Assembly (NCBI GenBank): GCA_029204225.1
Contig: CM055102.1
Span: 41,503,229 to 41,565,228, forward strand
Source: Diphasiastrum complanatum
Taxonomy: Eukaryota > Streptophyta > Lycopodiopsida > Lycopodiales > Lycopodiaceae
Direction of reading: 5' to 3'
Length of the DNA stretch: 62,000 nt
Both the position numbers and the translations under genes were made by a program. Of the stretch, positions 9,000 to 20,002 are shown one piece after another. The notes beneath the pieces were generated by a model, which ran no database searches, was not told the DNA's origin, and saw only the letters and a program-made list of their open reading frames with translations. Numbering within the stretch: position 1 is the first letter of the stretch; each line of letters opens with the position of its first letter.

Positions 9000-11310
9000 T
9001 GGATAGATAGTGGGGCTAGTTCCCATATGTCTAGTTCTAGGAACTCTTTCACTAATCTCATGCCATATCTAGGTGCAAAAAGATCAATCTATACTGCTAA
9101 TGATGTAGAGTGTAGAATTGAAGGAATAGGTAGTATTCCATTGCATGCATCATCATCAAAAAAAAAATTCTTACATGATGTATTGTATGTACCTAGATTA
9201 ATCAAGAATCTCATTAGTGTAGGATAGTTGTTTGATAGTGAATTGGATGTCAAGTTTCAAGTTGACAAGTGTATAATCTCAAGAGAAAATGAAGTTATTG
9301 CTAGAGGATCTAGAATTGGTAAGTTGTACAAACTAGATTCTAGGGAGAGTGCTAACATTTCAGATATTGCTTATGAGACCAAGGTTCTACAGGAGGATCT
9401 GTGGCATAAGAGATTGGGTCATCCCAATTTCAAAGCCATGCAATCTATGGTCAAAGAAGGAAAAGTTGTTGGTCTACCAAAGACATTGTCAAAGGAGCTT
9501 CTACCTTGTGAAGCTTGTGTGCTGGCAAAGTCACACAGAAGGCCTTTTCCTAGATCAAGTATCAAGACAAAGCAACCATTTGAACTTGTACACTCAAATG
9601 TTCATTTCTCATCAACTAAGAGCAAAGGAGGAGCCAACTGCTTTGTATCTTTTGTAGATGATTATACAAGACATTCTTGGATCTATATGTTGTCTTCAAA
9701 AGCCATGGTTTATGATGTTTTTCTTACTTTTAAAGCTTATGTAGAGAAGCAGTTTCCTTTCAACATAAAAGCTTTAAGAAGTGATAGTGGAGGGGAATAC
9801 ACTTCCAATAAGTTTAAAGACTTTTTGTGAGAGAGAGGGTATTCAAAGAGAGTTTTTTTGTTCATATACTCCTCAGCAAAATGGAGTTGCTGAGAGAAAA
9901 AGAACAACTTTGTGTGAATGTGCAAAAGCCATTAGGCTGGAAGCTTCTCTGCCTAAAGAATTTTGGGGAGAGGCAATTGCATGTGCAAACTATCTTTGTA
10001 ATAGGCTTCCAAATCTTGCAATTGGAGGAAAGACACCATTTGAGATCTTGTATAAGAAAAAGCCTAAGGTAGATCATCTTAGGATTTCTAGTTGTGTATG
10101 CTTTGTGCATGTACCTATAGAAACTAGGAAGAAGGAAGATCCTAGTACAGTGAAAGGAATTTTTGTTGGTTATGCATCTACTAAAAAAGCATACAAGATT
10201 TATTTGCCCTCTACTGACAAAAATGTTGTTAGTAGAGATGTGGTCTTCCATGAAGATCAGAAATTTAACTTGGATGATGTTCAGATCAAAGAGACTCATG
10301 CAAGATCAATCATCAACCTTGATGTTGTTCAAGAAGAGGTGAGGCCGAGGCTTGAGGAGGAGCAGATTCAAGCTATCACACCAAGAAGATCTACACGAGC
10401 AAGATCTGAGCCAAGGAGGCTCACATATGATGAAGAAGGAAGGCAAGTGGAAGGTGAAACTTCCTATCATGCACTTTTTATACTAGATGAAGAGCCTAAG
10501 GATGTCTAGGAAGATTTTCAATCCAAGAAGTGGGTTGAAGCAATGACCCAAGAATTTGAAGCCTTGATGTCAAACAACACATGGGAGCTTGTGGAGCCAC
10601 CAAACAACATGCATGTGATCGGATGTAAGTGGGTATTCAAAATCAAGTCTAATCATGATGGATCTATCAATAAGTACAAAGCAAGACTTTGTGCTAAAGG
10701 CTACTCTCAGATTGAAGGTCTTGATTATGAAGATACCTTTGCACCAGTTGCAAAGATGGTAACAATTCGAATACTCATCTCTCTTGCATGTTTTCACAAA
10801 TGGAGTATGTTCCAGTTTGATGTTTCTAATGCATTTCTCAATGGTTACCTTGAGGAGGGGATTTATATGGAGCAACCTCCAGGTTTTGTGAAGGAAGGTG
10901 ATGAATCAAAAGTTTGTCTTTTGTTCAAAAGTCTGTATGGACTAAAACATGCACCAAGGTCCTGGTATGCAAGGGTCAATTCTTATCTCATATCACCCGG
11001 ATTTTGTCTAAGTGAATATGACCCTTCTCTATATTATAAGTTTGTAGATAACTTTGTAATTATTCTTCTCATCTATGTAGATGATATCATTCTTTGTGAA
11101 AATAGTGAGAAGTTAGCTGAAGAAACTAAGCATGCACTTGGTACTGAGTTTAAAGTGCAGGACTTAGGAGTTCTTCACTATATTCTAGGCCTTGAAATAG
11201 ATTTTTGGAAAGGTCATGCATTTATGAGCCAAAGTAGATATGCACTTTCCATGCTCAGGAAATTTCATATGGAGAACTGTAAAGGCATAGATACACCTAT
11301 GGAGCACACT
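9000..11310 (+). pseudogene. pol: C2 pol: protease, integrase, RT
   Basis: The protease (WIDSGASSHM, about 9000-9030) is followed by a tail ending NLISVG and TAG at 9225-9227. Next comes the pre-integrase DLWHKRLGHPN (about 9400). The integrase core has FVDDYTRHSW, LRSDSGGEY and QQNGVAER; the first catalytic Asp position reads VHSNVHF instead of VHSDVHF. A shift near 9826-9832 and TAG at 10507-10509 break the frame. RT spans about 10530-11300 with DVSNAFLNG, YGLKHAPRSW and IYVDDIIL intact. Coding ends at DTPMEHTV near 11307. The stops at 9225 and 10507 sit where the C4 paralogue has Gln. Confidence 0.85.
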
Positions 11311-13433
11311 GTAAGAAAAATTTACTTTTTGTTGGTGTCATTACTGATCAAAAGTTGAAAGTATAATTTGCCCACGATCGTTGCTTTGTAAAGGATGTGA
11401 GCCAAAAGTTCAAAGTTATTGCAGATGGTATAAGGGAGCCCAACACTAAATTGTACAGGTTGAATGCCACAATCAAGGGGCAGCATGACTTGTATCATCC
11501 ATTCCATCGCAAACTGAACTGTGGCATAAGAGGCTTGGTCACTTGAAGTTAGGAAGTCTCAGTTTGATGAGAAAATTGGAAATGGTGAGAGGATATCCTA
11601 CGATAGAAGACCATTTAAAATTGATGTGCGAATCATGTGTGTATGGGAAGCAGCATCGAGAGAATTGGGTAAACCCTTCTATTTCATGACCTTTATTGAT
11701 GATATGTCACATAAGACATGGATTTACTTCTTGAAGAAGAAATCAGATGCATTTGACAATTTCAAGAGCTTCAAAGCATTGGTCGAAAATCAGATAGGTA
11801 GGAAGATCAAAGTTTTAAGATCACATAGTGGAGGGGAGTACAAGTCTAACGACTTTAATGATCTTTGTGATCAATGTGGGATCAAAAGACAATTTATGCA
11901 AGCTCATACTCCTGCTCTCAATGTTGTAGCTGGGTGCAAGAATCGTACGACTGTGGAAAGTGCCATATCTATGCTAGCTGAGATGAAAATGCCAAAAGAT
12001 TTTTGGCCAGAAGCATGCAGCAGTACAACAGTCTATCTTCAAAATAGAAGTCCTACCATTACCATACCAAAGATAACACCCATGGAGGCATTCACAAAGA
12101 AGAAGACAAAGGTGAACCACTTGCAAATCTTTGAATGTAAAGCCTTTGTACACATTCCTAAGGAAGAGAGATGTAAACTTGATGTGAAAGCTATCAAGTG
12201 TATATTCCTAGGATATGATGATCGTGTGAAGGGCTATAGATGTTTTGATCCAGTGGAGAACAAAATACATATCAACTGTGATGTCATCTTTGATCATGAA
12301 TCTAAGATGTGTGAAGTGAGAATGCTGAGGAGACAGACACATCCAGTGGAAAAAATGATATAGTGAGGATACCTCCTGATGATGATCCATTTATTGACTT
12401 TCCTAGTGATGGACATGAGGATACATCTTAAGATACTACTACTCAACCTCAAGACACAGGTTGGAGAGGTAGGAACAAACCCTTTGGTGCAAGAAAGATT
12501 GAAGTTGAAGGTGACAAATGCAAAGAGAAAGATGTACCGTGGGATACATTTTCACCCAGAAGTCGATCACCTGACAGAAAACTCCCTAAGTGGTTTGAGA
12601 GATTGTTGGAGAGCCATGACATGGATGACTTTTAGGATCATCTAGCCAGAGAGAGCTACGAAGATTAACAAGAGAGAAGACACAACCTAAAAGGTATGAA
12701 GCAAATTATGCTCTCTTATCTAGCATTATTCAAAGCAAAGAACCTTCAACTTATGGTGAAGTAAAGGATGATGACATTTGGGTCATTTGTGCCAGTATGT
12801 AAGTGGAATACTCTACGTCTACCTTTGCATCAAATAGATGTGAAATCTACTTTTCTAAATGGGGAGCTAGAAGAAGAGATGTTCATGGATCAACCTGAAG
12901 GCTTTGTAGGGAAAGGACAAGACAATAAAGTATGTCGCTTGAAGAAAGCACTTTATGGTCTTAAACAGGCACCGCGTGCGTGGTATAGCAGGATTGATGC
13001 TTACTTTCATTCAAAGGGGATGGTGAGAACACACTCGAATCCAAATCTTTATGTCTTATGCTTTGATAGTATGGTTGCTTTGATTGCTCTTTCTATTGAT
13101 GACTTGATTATTATGAGAAATAATCAAGAGATGATAGACATGATCAAGAAAGACCTTATGGAACAATTCAAGATGACAGATTTCTAATGCATTATTGCCT
13201 TGGAGTAGAGGTGTGACAAAAAGAACACGAAGTGGGTTTAGCACAGGTGAAGTATGTTAGAGAGTTGCTGCACAGGTTCAAGTTGCAGGATTGCAAGCCA
13301 GTGAACACTCCTATTGAACCAGGTAAAAATCTTTCTAAGCTTGATGAGTCACAGCCATTTGATGCTACGTTGTATAGGCAATTAGTAGGGAGCTTGATTT
13401 ACCTTACCACACTTAGACCAGATATATGCTAAT
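11311..13433 (+). pseudogene. Copia element C5 fragment: integrase and RT
   Basis: This is a different copia lineage from C2. It starts at the protease tail (HDRCFVKDVSQKFKVIADG near 11370), then has a frameshifted pre-integrase region and integrase from 11626 (FIDDMSHKTWIYFLKKKSDAF). The second catalytic Asp is replaced (LRSHSGGEY) and the catalytic Glu motif reads NVVAGCKNRT instead of NGVAERKNRT, so integrase would be inactive. RT from about 12780 has DVKSTFLNGELEEEMFMDQP and YGLKQAPRAWYSR. The YVDD box has become SIDD (about 13096). The fragment ends at TLRPDIC (13432), cut by the next gypsy piece. No LTR is left on either side. Confidence 0.8.
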
Positions 13434-13483
13434 GCAAGCTAACCATCCAACTAACATGCTTCAAACTAAAAAATTGGCGTAGC

Positions 13484-13501
13484 TCCCCGGCAACGGCACC
13501 A
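13484..13501 (-). other. Gypsy primer-binding site (tRNA-Asp)
   Basis: On the minus strand TGGTGCCGTTGCCGGGGA lies 4 bases past the LTR end. It matches, with one mismatch, the tRNA-Asp primer site typical of Athila/Tat-type gypsy elements. The element body beyond it is missing after about 40 bases. Confidence 0.85.
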
Positions 13502-13505
13502 GAAG

Positions 13506-14248
13506 TGTAGTGGGTTTCTTTCCTTGTCTATCCTCAATGCAAGGTCTAATCATTCTAGCATCAAAGAGATGAAGTTAGTTATCACGCGTAGGTTTGTTCC
13601 CATGAGAGCGATAGCATATTTCAGATTTCAACATGAATGGAAGATCCAGATCTAATCACTAACATCCATTAACCCTAAGCATTAACACTACGATCATTAA
13701 CACTAAGATCCACAATGGAGATAGCTTACTCTTTCTCTCTATCCCTATCCCTCTCATGAAAAGTATAAAAACATGCAATTCCAATAATACTCAGATCCAA
13801 CAATTAGCAAACACAATAAAAGCATGAGAGATGAAGGAAAAGTGATAGAGAGCAAGGACATTCACAAATCCATTTCACAAGAGAACCAATCTGCTTTATT
13901 GAAATGAAGATATGTACATGCATAGCAAACTCGAGTTGTGGTCCTTTTTTATAATGGAGAGGAGGACCCTGGCCTCAGAATCCTATTGGTCCATTTTTAC
14001 CTCCCTAATTATTCAAATTTAAAAAAGAGTGGGAACCATCCAAAATTGGAGGGAAAAATAACTTTGTTCGCTAACTTGACATTTAGGCCTTCGACATTAA
14101 AAGTCCCACAAAAGGGCCTAAAGTCCTTTTACTGACTTTCTAATTAATCAAATCTCTATGTGATCATCAGATTGGACTTACACGCTTAGGGTGACAAATC
14201 CCTCTAACTAGGGTTAGGGTTGCCTTGGGATCTACAAACCCTCCAACA
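13506..14248 (-). repeat. Gypsy 5' LTR, same family as G1
   Basis: The minus-strand LTR runs from TGTTGGAGGG at 14248 to a CA end at 13506 (743 bases) and is followed by the primer site. Its first about 440 bases match the G1 LTR. A TATA-like box is present near 13945 (plus strand TTTTTTATAATGG). Only this LTR plus the primer site remain of the element. Confidence 0.8.
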
Positions 14249-14261
14249 TCATCTAACATCA

Positions 14262-16012
14262 TGACTTCTTCTTCCTCCACTGACGAATCCGACACCAAGC
14301 AGGTCATCCAACAAGAGATACCTTCTGCCACCTAGATTTGGGCCCTGCCATATGATTCTTTGATCCAACCCTGGCTTCAAATAGCTGGCCCTCTTCTTGC
14401 AGCAATGGGTTTTTATCCGGTGCTATTTTCCTCTGACATCAACATGGGGCTAGCTCTCCAAGCTTTCGCCATGTGGGTCATGCCGAAGTCATGTTTCCAC
14501 ATCTTGTACCAAGGTACCACTTACAAGGTACGAATAAACACTAACTCCATGTCAGCGTCAGCATAGTGTCTGGTGATCGGTAGTTAATTTTCCATCGCCA
14601 AGCAAAAAACACCATCAAACCTTACGTAACCAAGACTGCCCTTGAGATACCAGTCTAGACTAATAATGGGTATTTGATAGAGGCTATCAATAATCCCATA
14701 ATTCAAGCAATTGCCTATCTAAATAACTTTTAGGTTATTTCAAATTTTTGCAAGGACCACATACAATCCATGTTGCTCAACCAGATTGTGGAATCCTTCA
14801 TGGAGTTTCCTAGCCCCACAGTAGCACCATATGACTGACATACTTTTTTTTTGCACGAACTCTCCAGTCATCAAACCTAACATGCGTGACCGTATTGCAG
14901 CAGGACCCCTGCTGCGTAACTTTGCTTGTGTGCTTCTTGAGGAGAAGGTGCATGGACTTAACCTTTCATCTGTTCTTTCTACCACCATCCCACACACTAC
15001 CTTGTATCTACCTTCTGGCCCTTCCACCTCCCAGCAACCCACAATTACTGATACAACGGCCAGCAAAAACATGTGTGGCAATGGCCCCTCTTTGTCAAGT
15101 CCTCCTACCATCAGACAATGTACTGCACCTCTACAGCTGACCACCCCCACTTCTGCCACCACATCTTCTTCTTCTGTTCAACCCTCTACTACTACTACCA
15201 CATATGTTCCTTTTTTCCCTGTTCCTACCACTTCTACCTCTGTTTTCACATCCTGCACTGCTTCCATCACTATTGCTTCATCCATACCCCCTGCTTCTGC
15301 TTCTACACCCCTCCTTCAGATCAACCCTCTCGACTCTCAGCTCTATCCTAACACTCTTTCATGAATGAACCTCCTCCATCTTTTACCTCCTCGCCAAGCC
15401 ACCCATCCTTAACACCACCCTCGAGTCCCCTTTGTTCCTCCCATTCTTTTTTTTGAACAATCTGTTCTCACACCTCTTCCCACCATCGCCACTCCTCTCA
15501 CAGCTCCCACATCTCTAGTGAAGGCTGCCGAGGGTGACAACCCGTTGTCCGATGACACATTTGTTCAGACAAAATTTGTATCATCAGCCCTTCATGCTGA
15601 TTCCACAGCACCAGAGGATATGGCGCCGCCAGAGAACTTGATTGAAGATGACGACACCAGTTTGCAAAGCAGTTGGGTGACAACAACAACAGCCCCAACT
15701 GCCACACTACCAGCTGCTCCCACGGACCTCATAATAGCCTACCAAGCTTTGGGAACCTTCATCCAAGACGCGATAGTGGCCAAGGCTTCACTGGATAGCC
15801 GAGTACTACAATTAGCCACCAGCAACCCAGCTGCAAGCAGACCTTACAAAGCTCCAACAAGAATTGATGATCTCCCAACAACATGAGCTGGATGGACAGA
15901 AGGAGATCCTGAAGCTCCAGCAGAAACAATATATCCAAAGCCTCTTCAAAGTAGTCACGGATGCTTCTGCAAAGGTCCAGGAACTTCAGACCAAATCCAC
16001 ACAATGACTTGC
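14262..16012 (+). pseudogene. ORF-U, N-terminal two thirds (unrecognised gypsy-associated protein)
   Basis: Aligned words with the second copy in G2 (35.2-33.5 kb, minus) show a shared protein. They are SDINMGLAL against SEVNMGLAL, NNGYLIEAI, SQIVESF, ERITAGPLLSNFAC against DRIAAGPLLRNFAC, and TSSQPTIINTTASK against TSQQPTITDTTASK. A third stretch, DLIIAYQALGTFIQDAIVAKASLDSRVLQLATSN, matches in two pieces. The layout is an N-terminal globular part, a Ser/Thr/Pro-rich central part (about 15000-15500), then a heptad-like coiled coil ending QKEILKLQQ, then ASAKVQELQTKSTQ at about 16010. Many stops and shifts break it. It ends where the piece at 18005-18600 (minus) would begin. The function is unknown. 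Confidence 0.6.
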
Positions 16013-16015
16013 CCC

Positions 16016-17169
16016 TAATTTATTATTGTACAGAAAATACCCACAACATATTTGCTGAACCTAGTTTAGATATGCATGTTTCTATACCATTTTTTTCGTC
16101 CAACATAGTCTAGATCACTTTCGTAAGGTTAGTGACTAGATCCAATGCGTTACCAGAATCCATGTGGATTGTTGTTGGTGTAGCAGCAGCAGGAGCAGCA
16201 CTTGTAGGAACTATGCTTATTTGGCATTGATGTCGTGTCGATTCTTCTTCTTCATAGCCTTCGGGCACCGTGGCATCGAACTGCTTCAGAGATATAATCG
16301 CATGGTTGACCCTGATGGTTATTGGTGCTACTTCGTCTTGATCTTGCTGATATATCTGAAACGATGGATAAAATATTGTAGAACTATCATGAAACTGTTT
16401 GAATCCAGTTCCAGGGGATTGGGGATCAAAGGGTCCTGGACTCTTGGTCATCTAAAAAATTTCATCTGCCCCTAAGGGATTGGAATCGTTGAACATGTCC
16501 ATAAAAGCCTTGGTGTTTGGTTAAATTGCTTGCTTTGTGGAGATGAGATGACTTCGGCAGCTGTGGCTAGAATGGTATTTCCAATGGTCACAAATTGACC
16601 CTGTGAGGAAGCAGAGATGAGGGAAGCATCGGTGAATTGGGGGATAGGTAGTTCAATGTGAGTTGCAATAGGGGGTGGAAGTGCAGCTGAAGATGTTTGC
16701 CTAGTACGACGACATGACAAGGGAGACGAGTCAGGAATGATGACTTCCCTGCGCACATGACGACGACTATGAGAACTCGAGGCCTGATGTAAAGACTCGG
16801 TAGGTGTGTCTTCATACCTAGATAATACGATGTTAGCATAGAACCCACGAACTTTGTTGTCTAGATAAGAAACAACAAGGGAGGATAGAAGAGGACCTTG
16901 GAATTTTCCTTGATGGCTCTCTTTAATTCTCTGAATACCATTTTGTACCAGCTATAAGTCTCTAATGTTTCGGATCCTAACTTGTAGTTGTGGACTCTAC
17001 AATGTGATGCAAGATTTGAGAAGTATAGAACCTAGTGAGGTGTTAGAAAGTCATTAACATGGGTGTTTTGGCTAATATTCTAAACCTTGGGCCTCAACCT
17101 TGAACCATATCACTTTATTGGTCTTGGACCAAAATATACAAGCACAACTTGGGAAATGAGACCTAGTAG
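16016..17169 (-). other. Unassigned region with weak minus-strand ORFs
   Basis: Two minus-strand open stretches, 16756-16472 and 16451-16110, can be read as one product with a shift between them. It is Pro/Ser/Thr-rich and then has a compact part (VAPITIRVNHAIISLKQFDA). I do not recognise it; a degraded gypsy gag is one possibility given the neighbours. From 16850 to 17169 I see no coding signal. Confidence 0.3.
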
Positions 17170-18004
17170 TGTAGGGTGTAGATTTTAGTCGGTGAGCAGC
17201 CCTTCTGCCTGTTAAAGAGGGTTAGAACACTTGGATAGGAGCCTAACTAAGCCAAGATGCTACTTTTAGTTGATCTCTACTTTTTTCCTTAACTCTACTC
17301 ACCTTTAACACTACCCCACTAACTCTACTCCACTAAACTAGCATTCAACATGATTTTGGGTGAAATGGGATGAGAAGAATTGAAGAGATAGAGAGGCAAA
17401 GAGAAAGAGAGAGAGTGTGTGGAGAGGGAGGTTAGCTCAAATGCTCAAGATGCATGCTAATGAATAAAAACATAACTACTCAAGACAAGAACAAGAACAT
17501 GGAAATCAAATGGAAAATACAACAATAACATTAGCATGAGTGCTTAGCAAATGAGGATGCTTTGGCTCTCCAAAATGGTAGAGTCTCCTCATTCTCATTA
17601 AGCATGGAAATATGGTACAAGAGGTGTTTTTTTATCAATGGGAAAGGCCCTTTGCCCCAAAATCCTATTGGCTACTTCTAAAATTATAAGCTTTAATCTA
17701 CACCATTCACCTTGGGTCCAATCTAATCCAAGGGTCTTAAAAAAGTACATTGGAGATCACATGATACATGTGAGTTTCAATTTGTACCCAACTTTGAAAG
17801 TTTTTAGACTAAGTTTATTAACTTGACACTGTGGCCTCAAGTTTTATTTTATTAACAAAAGGCCCAAGTCCTTTTATTCTATTTACAACTTGACTTGCGT
17901 GCTCATTGGGCCATGGGCTTATACACGCAGGTGACATGACCCTCGCAACTAATTCTACTTTTTCGACTTTATTTATTTACACTATGTTGGAAATACCCCC
18001 AACA
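17170..18004 (-). repeat. G3 3' LTR
   Basis: On the minus strand this starts TGTTGGGGGTATTTCC at 18004. It matches the other three LTRs of this family (19186-20002, 31378-32183, 39591-40411), including the GA-rich plus-strand tract near 17385-17425 and the conserved segment GCCATGGGCTTATACACGCA near 17912-17931. It is the most diverged of the four. Confidence 0.75.
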
Positions 18005-18605
18005 AGACCCATGACCTGAAGTAGTGCCGGTCCCTCGGCACTCTGCCGATTCTATATAAAGGTTGCTTGATGCGCCTCTGGTGGATGAGATATCCAGTGA
18101 TGTCTTCCATGAAGTCCAATCTGGCTAGGCTCTTCTTGTTCTTTTGGGTATAGCCTGTGTCGGTTGTCGGCTCTTGAGGTATCATGGGGCCCCTGATCTT
18201 GTGCACCCGGGCCATGATCTGAGCTACTTGCCCCTGCTGCTTGTTTCCCTTTGTCGTGGCTGGAGTCGGCCTGTGCAGCATAAAAAATTTGTGGCGATGA
18301 AATTGCCATTGGGGCTGGTTGGGATTTCTGCTCATACATCTCTGACAGGCCTTTAGTGCTTGCTTGGTCTGGGCCAATTCCTGATTGGCACTTGCTCTGT
18401 ACTTGTCAAACTTTGCCTGGTAGTTGTTCAAGGTCAGGCTGTAGACCTGCACCTGATACTAGAATAAGTTCATTTCTGCCTGAGTCAGCGACATATTATC
18501 AGGTGCCAATTGAGCTGAACATGCGACCTTTTCATGCTGCAACGCTTGCACCTTTGCTCCCAGACGAGTGTTTTCTGTCTCATAGATTTGAAGTTGTGCA
18601 TGAGA
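17987..18605 (-). pseudogene. ORF-U, C-terminal third
   Basis: On the minus strand a coiled-coil start (ENTRLGAKVQALQHEKVAC) is followed by QVQVYSLTLNNYQAKFDKY, then RASANQELAQTKQALKAC, a low-complexity Gln-rich part, and an end reading RVPRDRHYFRSWVLLGVFPT. The same words appear at the end of ORF-U in G2 (QVQVYSQTLNSYQAEFNKY and RVSRDRHFFKPWVLLGVFP). The last codons and the stop (TAG at 17984-17986) lie inside the 3' LTR. A stop before QVQVYS and a shift in the middle break it. The C-terminal domain has many aromatic and basic residues; the function is unknown. Confidence 0.6.
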
Positions 18606-18619
18606 CCATTAAAACTTCT

Positions 18620-18875
18620 GTTGGCCAAGCCTTACCAAGTGGGCCCCACCACAATACAATAGAGCAATAAGTGTGAGGCACTTGCTTTCTGTGTGTTTAA
18701 GCCCAGCCACCAATGAGCACACTAGCTAAATAGTTTAAGTTGTTTCCTAGTGACTTGGGCCTTAGGTGCAAATAAAATAAGTTAAAGGCCAAAGTCTAAA
18801 TTACAAGGTTGAATCAAAGTCAAATGATGGTAGGTGGGGTGTGTTTCTTTGTACACCACTAGATCTTTGGGTTAA
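18620..18875 (+). repeat. H-family LTR fragment
   Basis: From TGTTGGCCAAGCC this matches the first about 250 bases of the LTR at 42006 (GTGGGCCCC, then TAAGCCCAGCCACCAATGAG). It sits between the ORF-U end and the G3 leader and has no right end, so it is a truncated insertion or a rearrangement scar. Confidence 0.65.
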
Positions 18876-18879
18876 TTGA

Positions 18880-19184
18880 CACTAGTTTTGGAGATATAAA
18901 AATCTGATGAGATTTTAGGCTCTTTTTCCCTCCAAAATACAGATTGGTGTGTTTTTTGGGTTTTTTGGCTAGTTGGTTTGAGTTTCAATCCCTTAGAGAC
19001 TGTTCAGGGCCTCCTCTACCCTCTCACACCTCCTCCGCTAGTTGTGAACAGTCCAAACACAAAAAAAAAACAGAAAACTAACTCTAAACTCCCAAAAATC
19101 TACCTAAAACTACTCTAAAAACAAGAAAATAGCTAAACTGCAGCTAAACTAGTTAGTGGTAGCCTATCCCCGACAACGGCGCCA
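18880..19184 (-). other. G3 leader and tRNA-Asp primer-binding site
   Basis: The primer site TGGCGCCGTTGTCGGGGA (minus, 19184-19167) differs from the canonical site by one base. The adjoining leader is nearly identical to 39295-39570 in G2, including the plus-strand phrase CTACCCTCTCACACCTCCTC, and is non-coding. Confidence 0.8.
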
Positions 19185-19185
19185 C

Positions 19186-20002
19186 TATAGGGTCGAAGAC
19201 CTTGTGTAGTATAGCCCTCCCGCCTGTCAACAAGGGTTAGTTCACTGGATAGGTACCTAATTATGCATAGATGCTACTTTTAGTTAGTTTCCTACTTTGC
19301 ATCTAACTCTACCTCCCCTAACACTACTCACACTAACTCTATTCCCCTAACTAACTTCGTCATGATTTTGGGTGAAGAGAGAGGATAGAATAGAAGAGGA
19401 AGAAAAAGGGGAAGAGAGAAAGAGAGAGAGAGATGAGATGGAGGTTAGCTCAAATGCTCAATTTCATTGCTTATGGAAAAACCTTAACTAGCATAAACCG
19501 AAAGGCATGGGAAATAGAAATAACAAGCAATCACAACAAGAGCATAAGCAAGAGTGATTAGCAAATGAGGATGCTTGAGCTCTCAAAATGATAGAGTCTC
19601 CTCCTCTCTATTAAACATGAAAATAGTGTACAATTGGTGCCTTTTCATAAAACAGAAAAGGCCTTGCCCCAAAATCCTATTGGCTAATATTTACATTGAT
19701 CCTATCCATTCATCTTGGACTCAACTTGATCCAAGGGTCCATAAAAAGTACATTGAAATTCACAAGATTCATGTGAGTCCTAATTTGGACCCAACTCTAA
19801 AAAGTAATCTTCTAAGTATAAAAATGACTTTGGGCCTCTAGTTCTATTTTAACTCAAAGGCCCAAGTCTATTTTATTTTATTTACACTTAAGCTTGCGTG
19901 CTCATTGGGCCATGGGCTTACGCGCGTAGGTTGCCATGCCCTCGCAACACATTTTATTGGTCGAATTTATCTATTTACAATTCATTGGGAATACCCCCAA
20001 CA
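19186..20002 (-). repeat. G3 5' LTR
   Basis: On the minus strand this runs from TGTTGGGGGTATTCCC at 20002 to 19186, where the terminal CA reads TA. It is 817 bases long and followed by the primer site. A weakened TATA lies at about 19645. Confidence 0.8.

Larger units (their letters stand above)
6337..11310 (+). mobile_element. Ty1/copia element C2, 3' end lost
   Basis: The element has a 5' LTR, a tRNA-iMet primer site, a leader, gag, protease, integrase and RT in canonical copia order. It stops inside RT/RNase H at about 11310, where a different copia lineage (C5) begins in the same orientation. Protein blocks match C4 and the inverted copia piece at 43857-45480 closely, so these are one family. 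Confidence 0.85.
17170..20002 (-). mobile_element. Gypsy element G3, internally deleted
   Basis: Two LTRs in the same minus orientation (17170-18004 and 19186-20002) bracket only about 1.2 kb. Read on the minus strand there is the 5' LTR, a tRNA-Asp primer site, about 290 bases of leader nearly identical to the G2 leader, a piece of an H-family LTR, the end of ORF-U, and the 3' LTR. Gag and pol are completely missing. Flanking 5-mers (AGTAG left, ATGAC right) do not match, so an undisturbed insertion cannot be shown. Confidence 0.75.

Noticed and set aside
14262-16012. ORF-U as an envelope gene
   Set aside because: Position alone suggests it; no signal peptide, clear membrane segment or furin-like site is visible in either copy, so only an env-position ORF is claimed.
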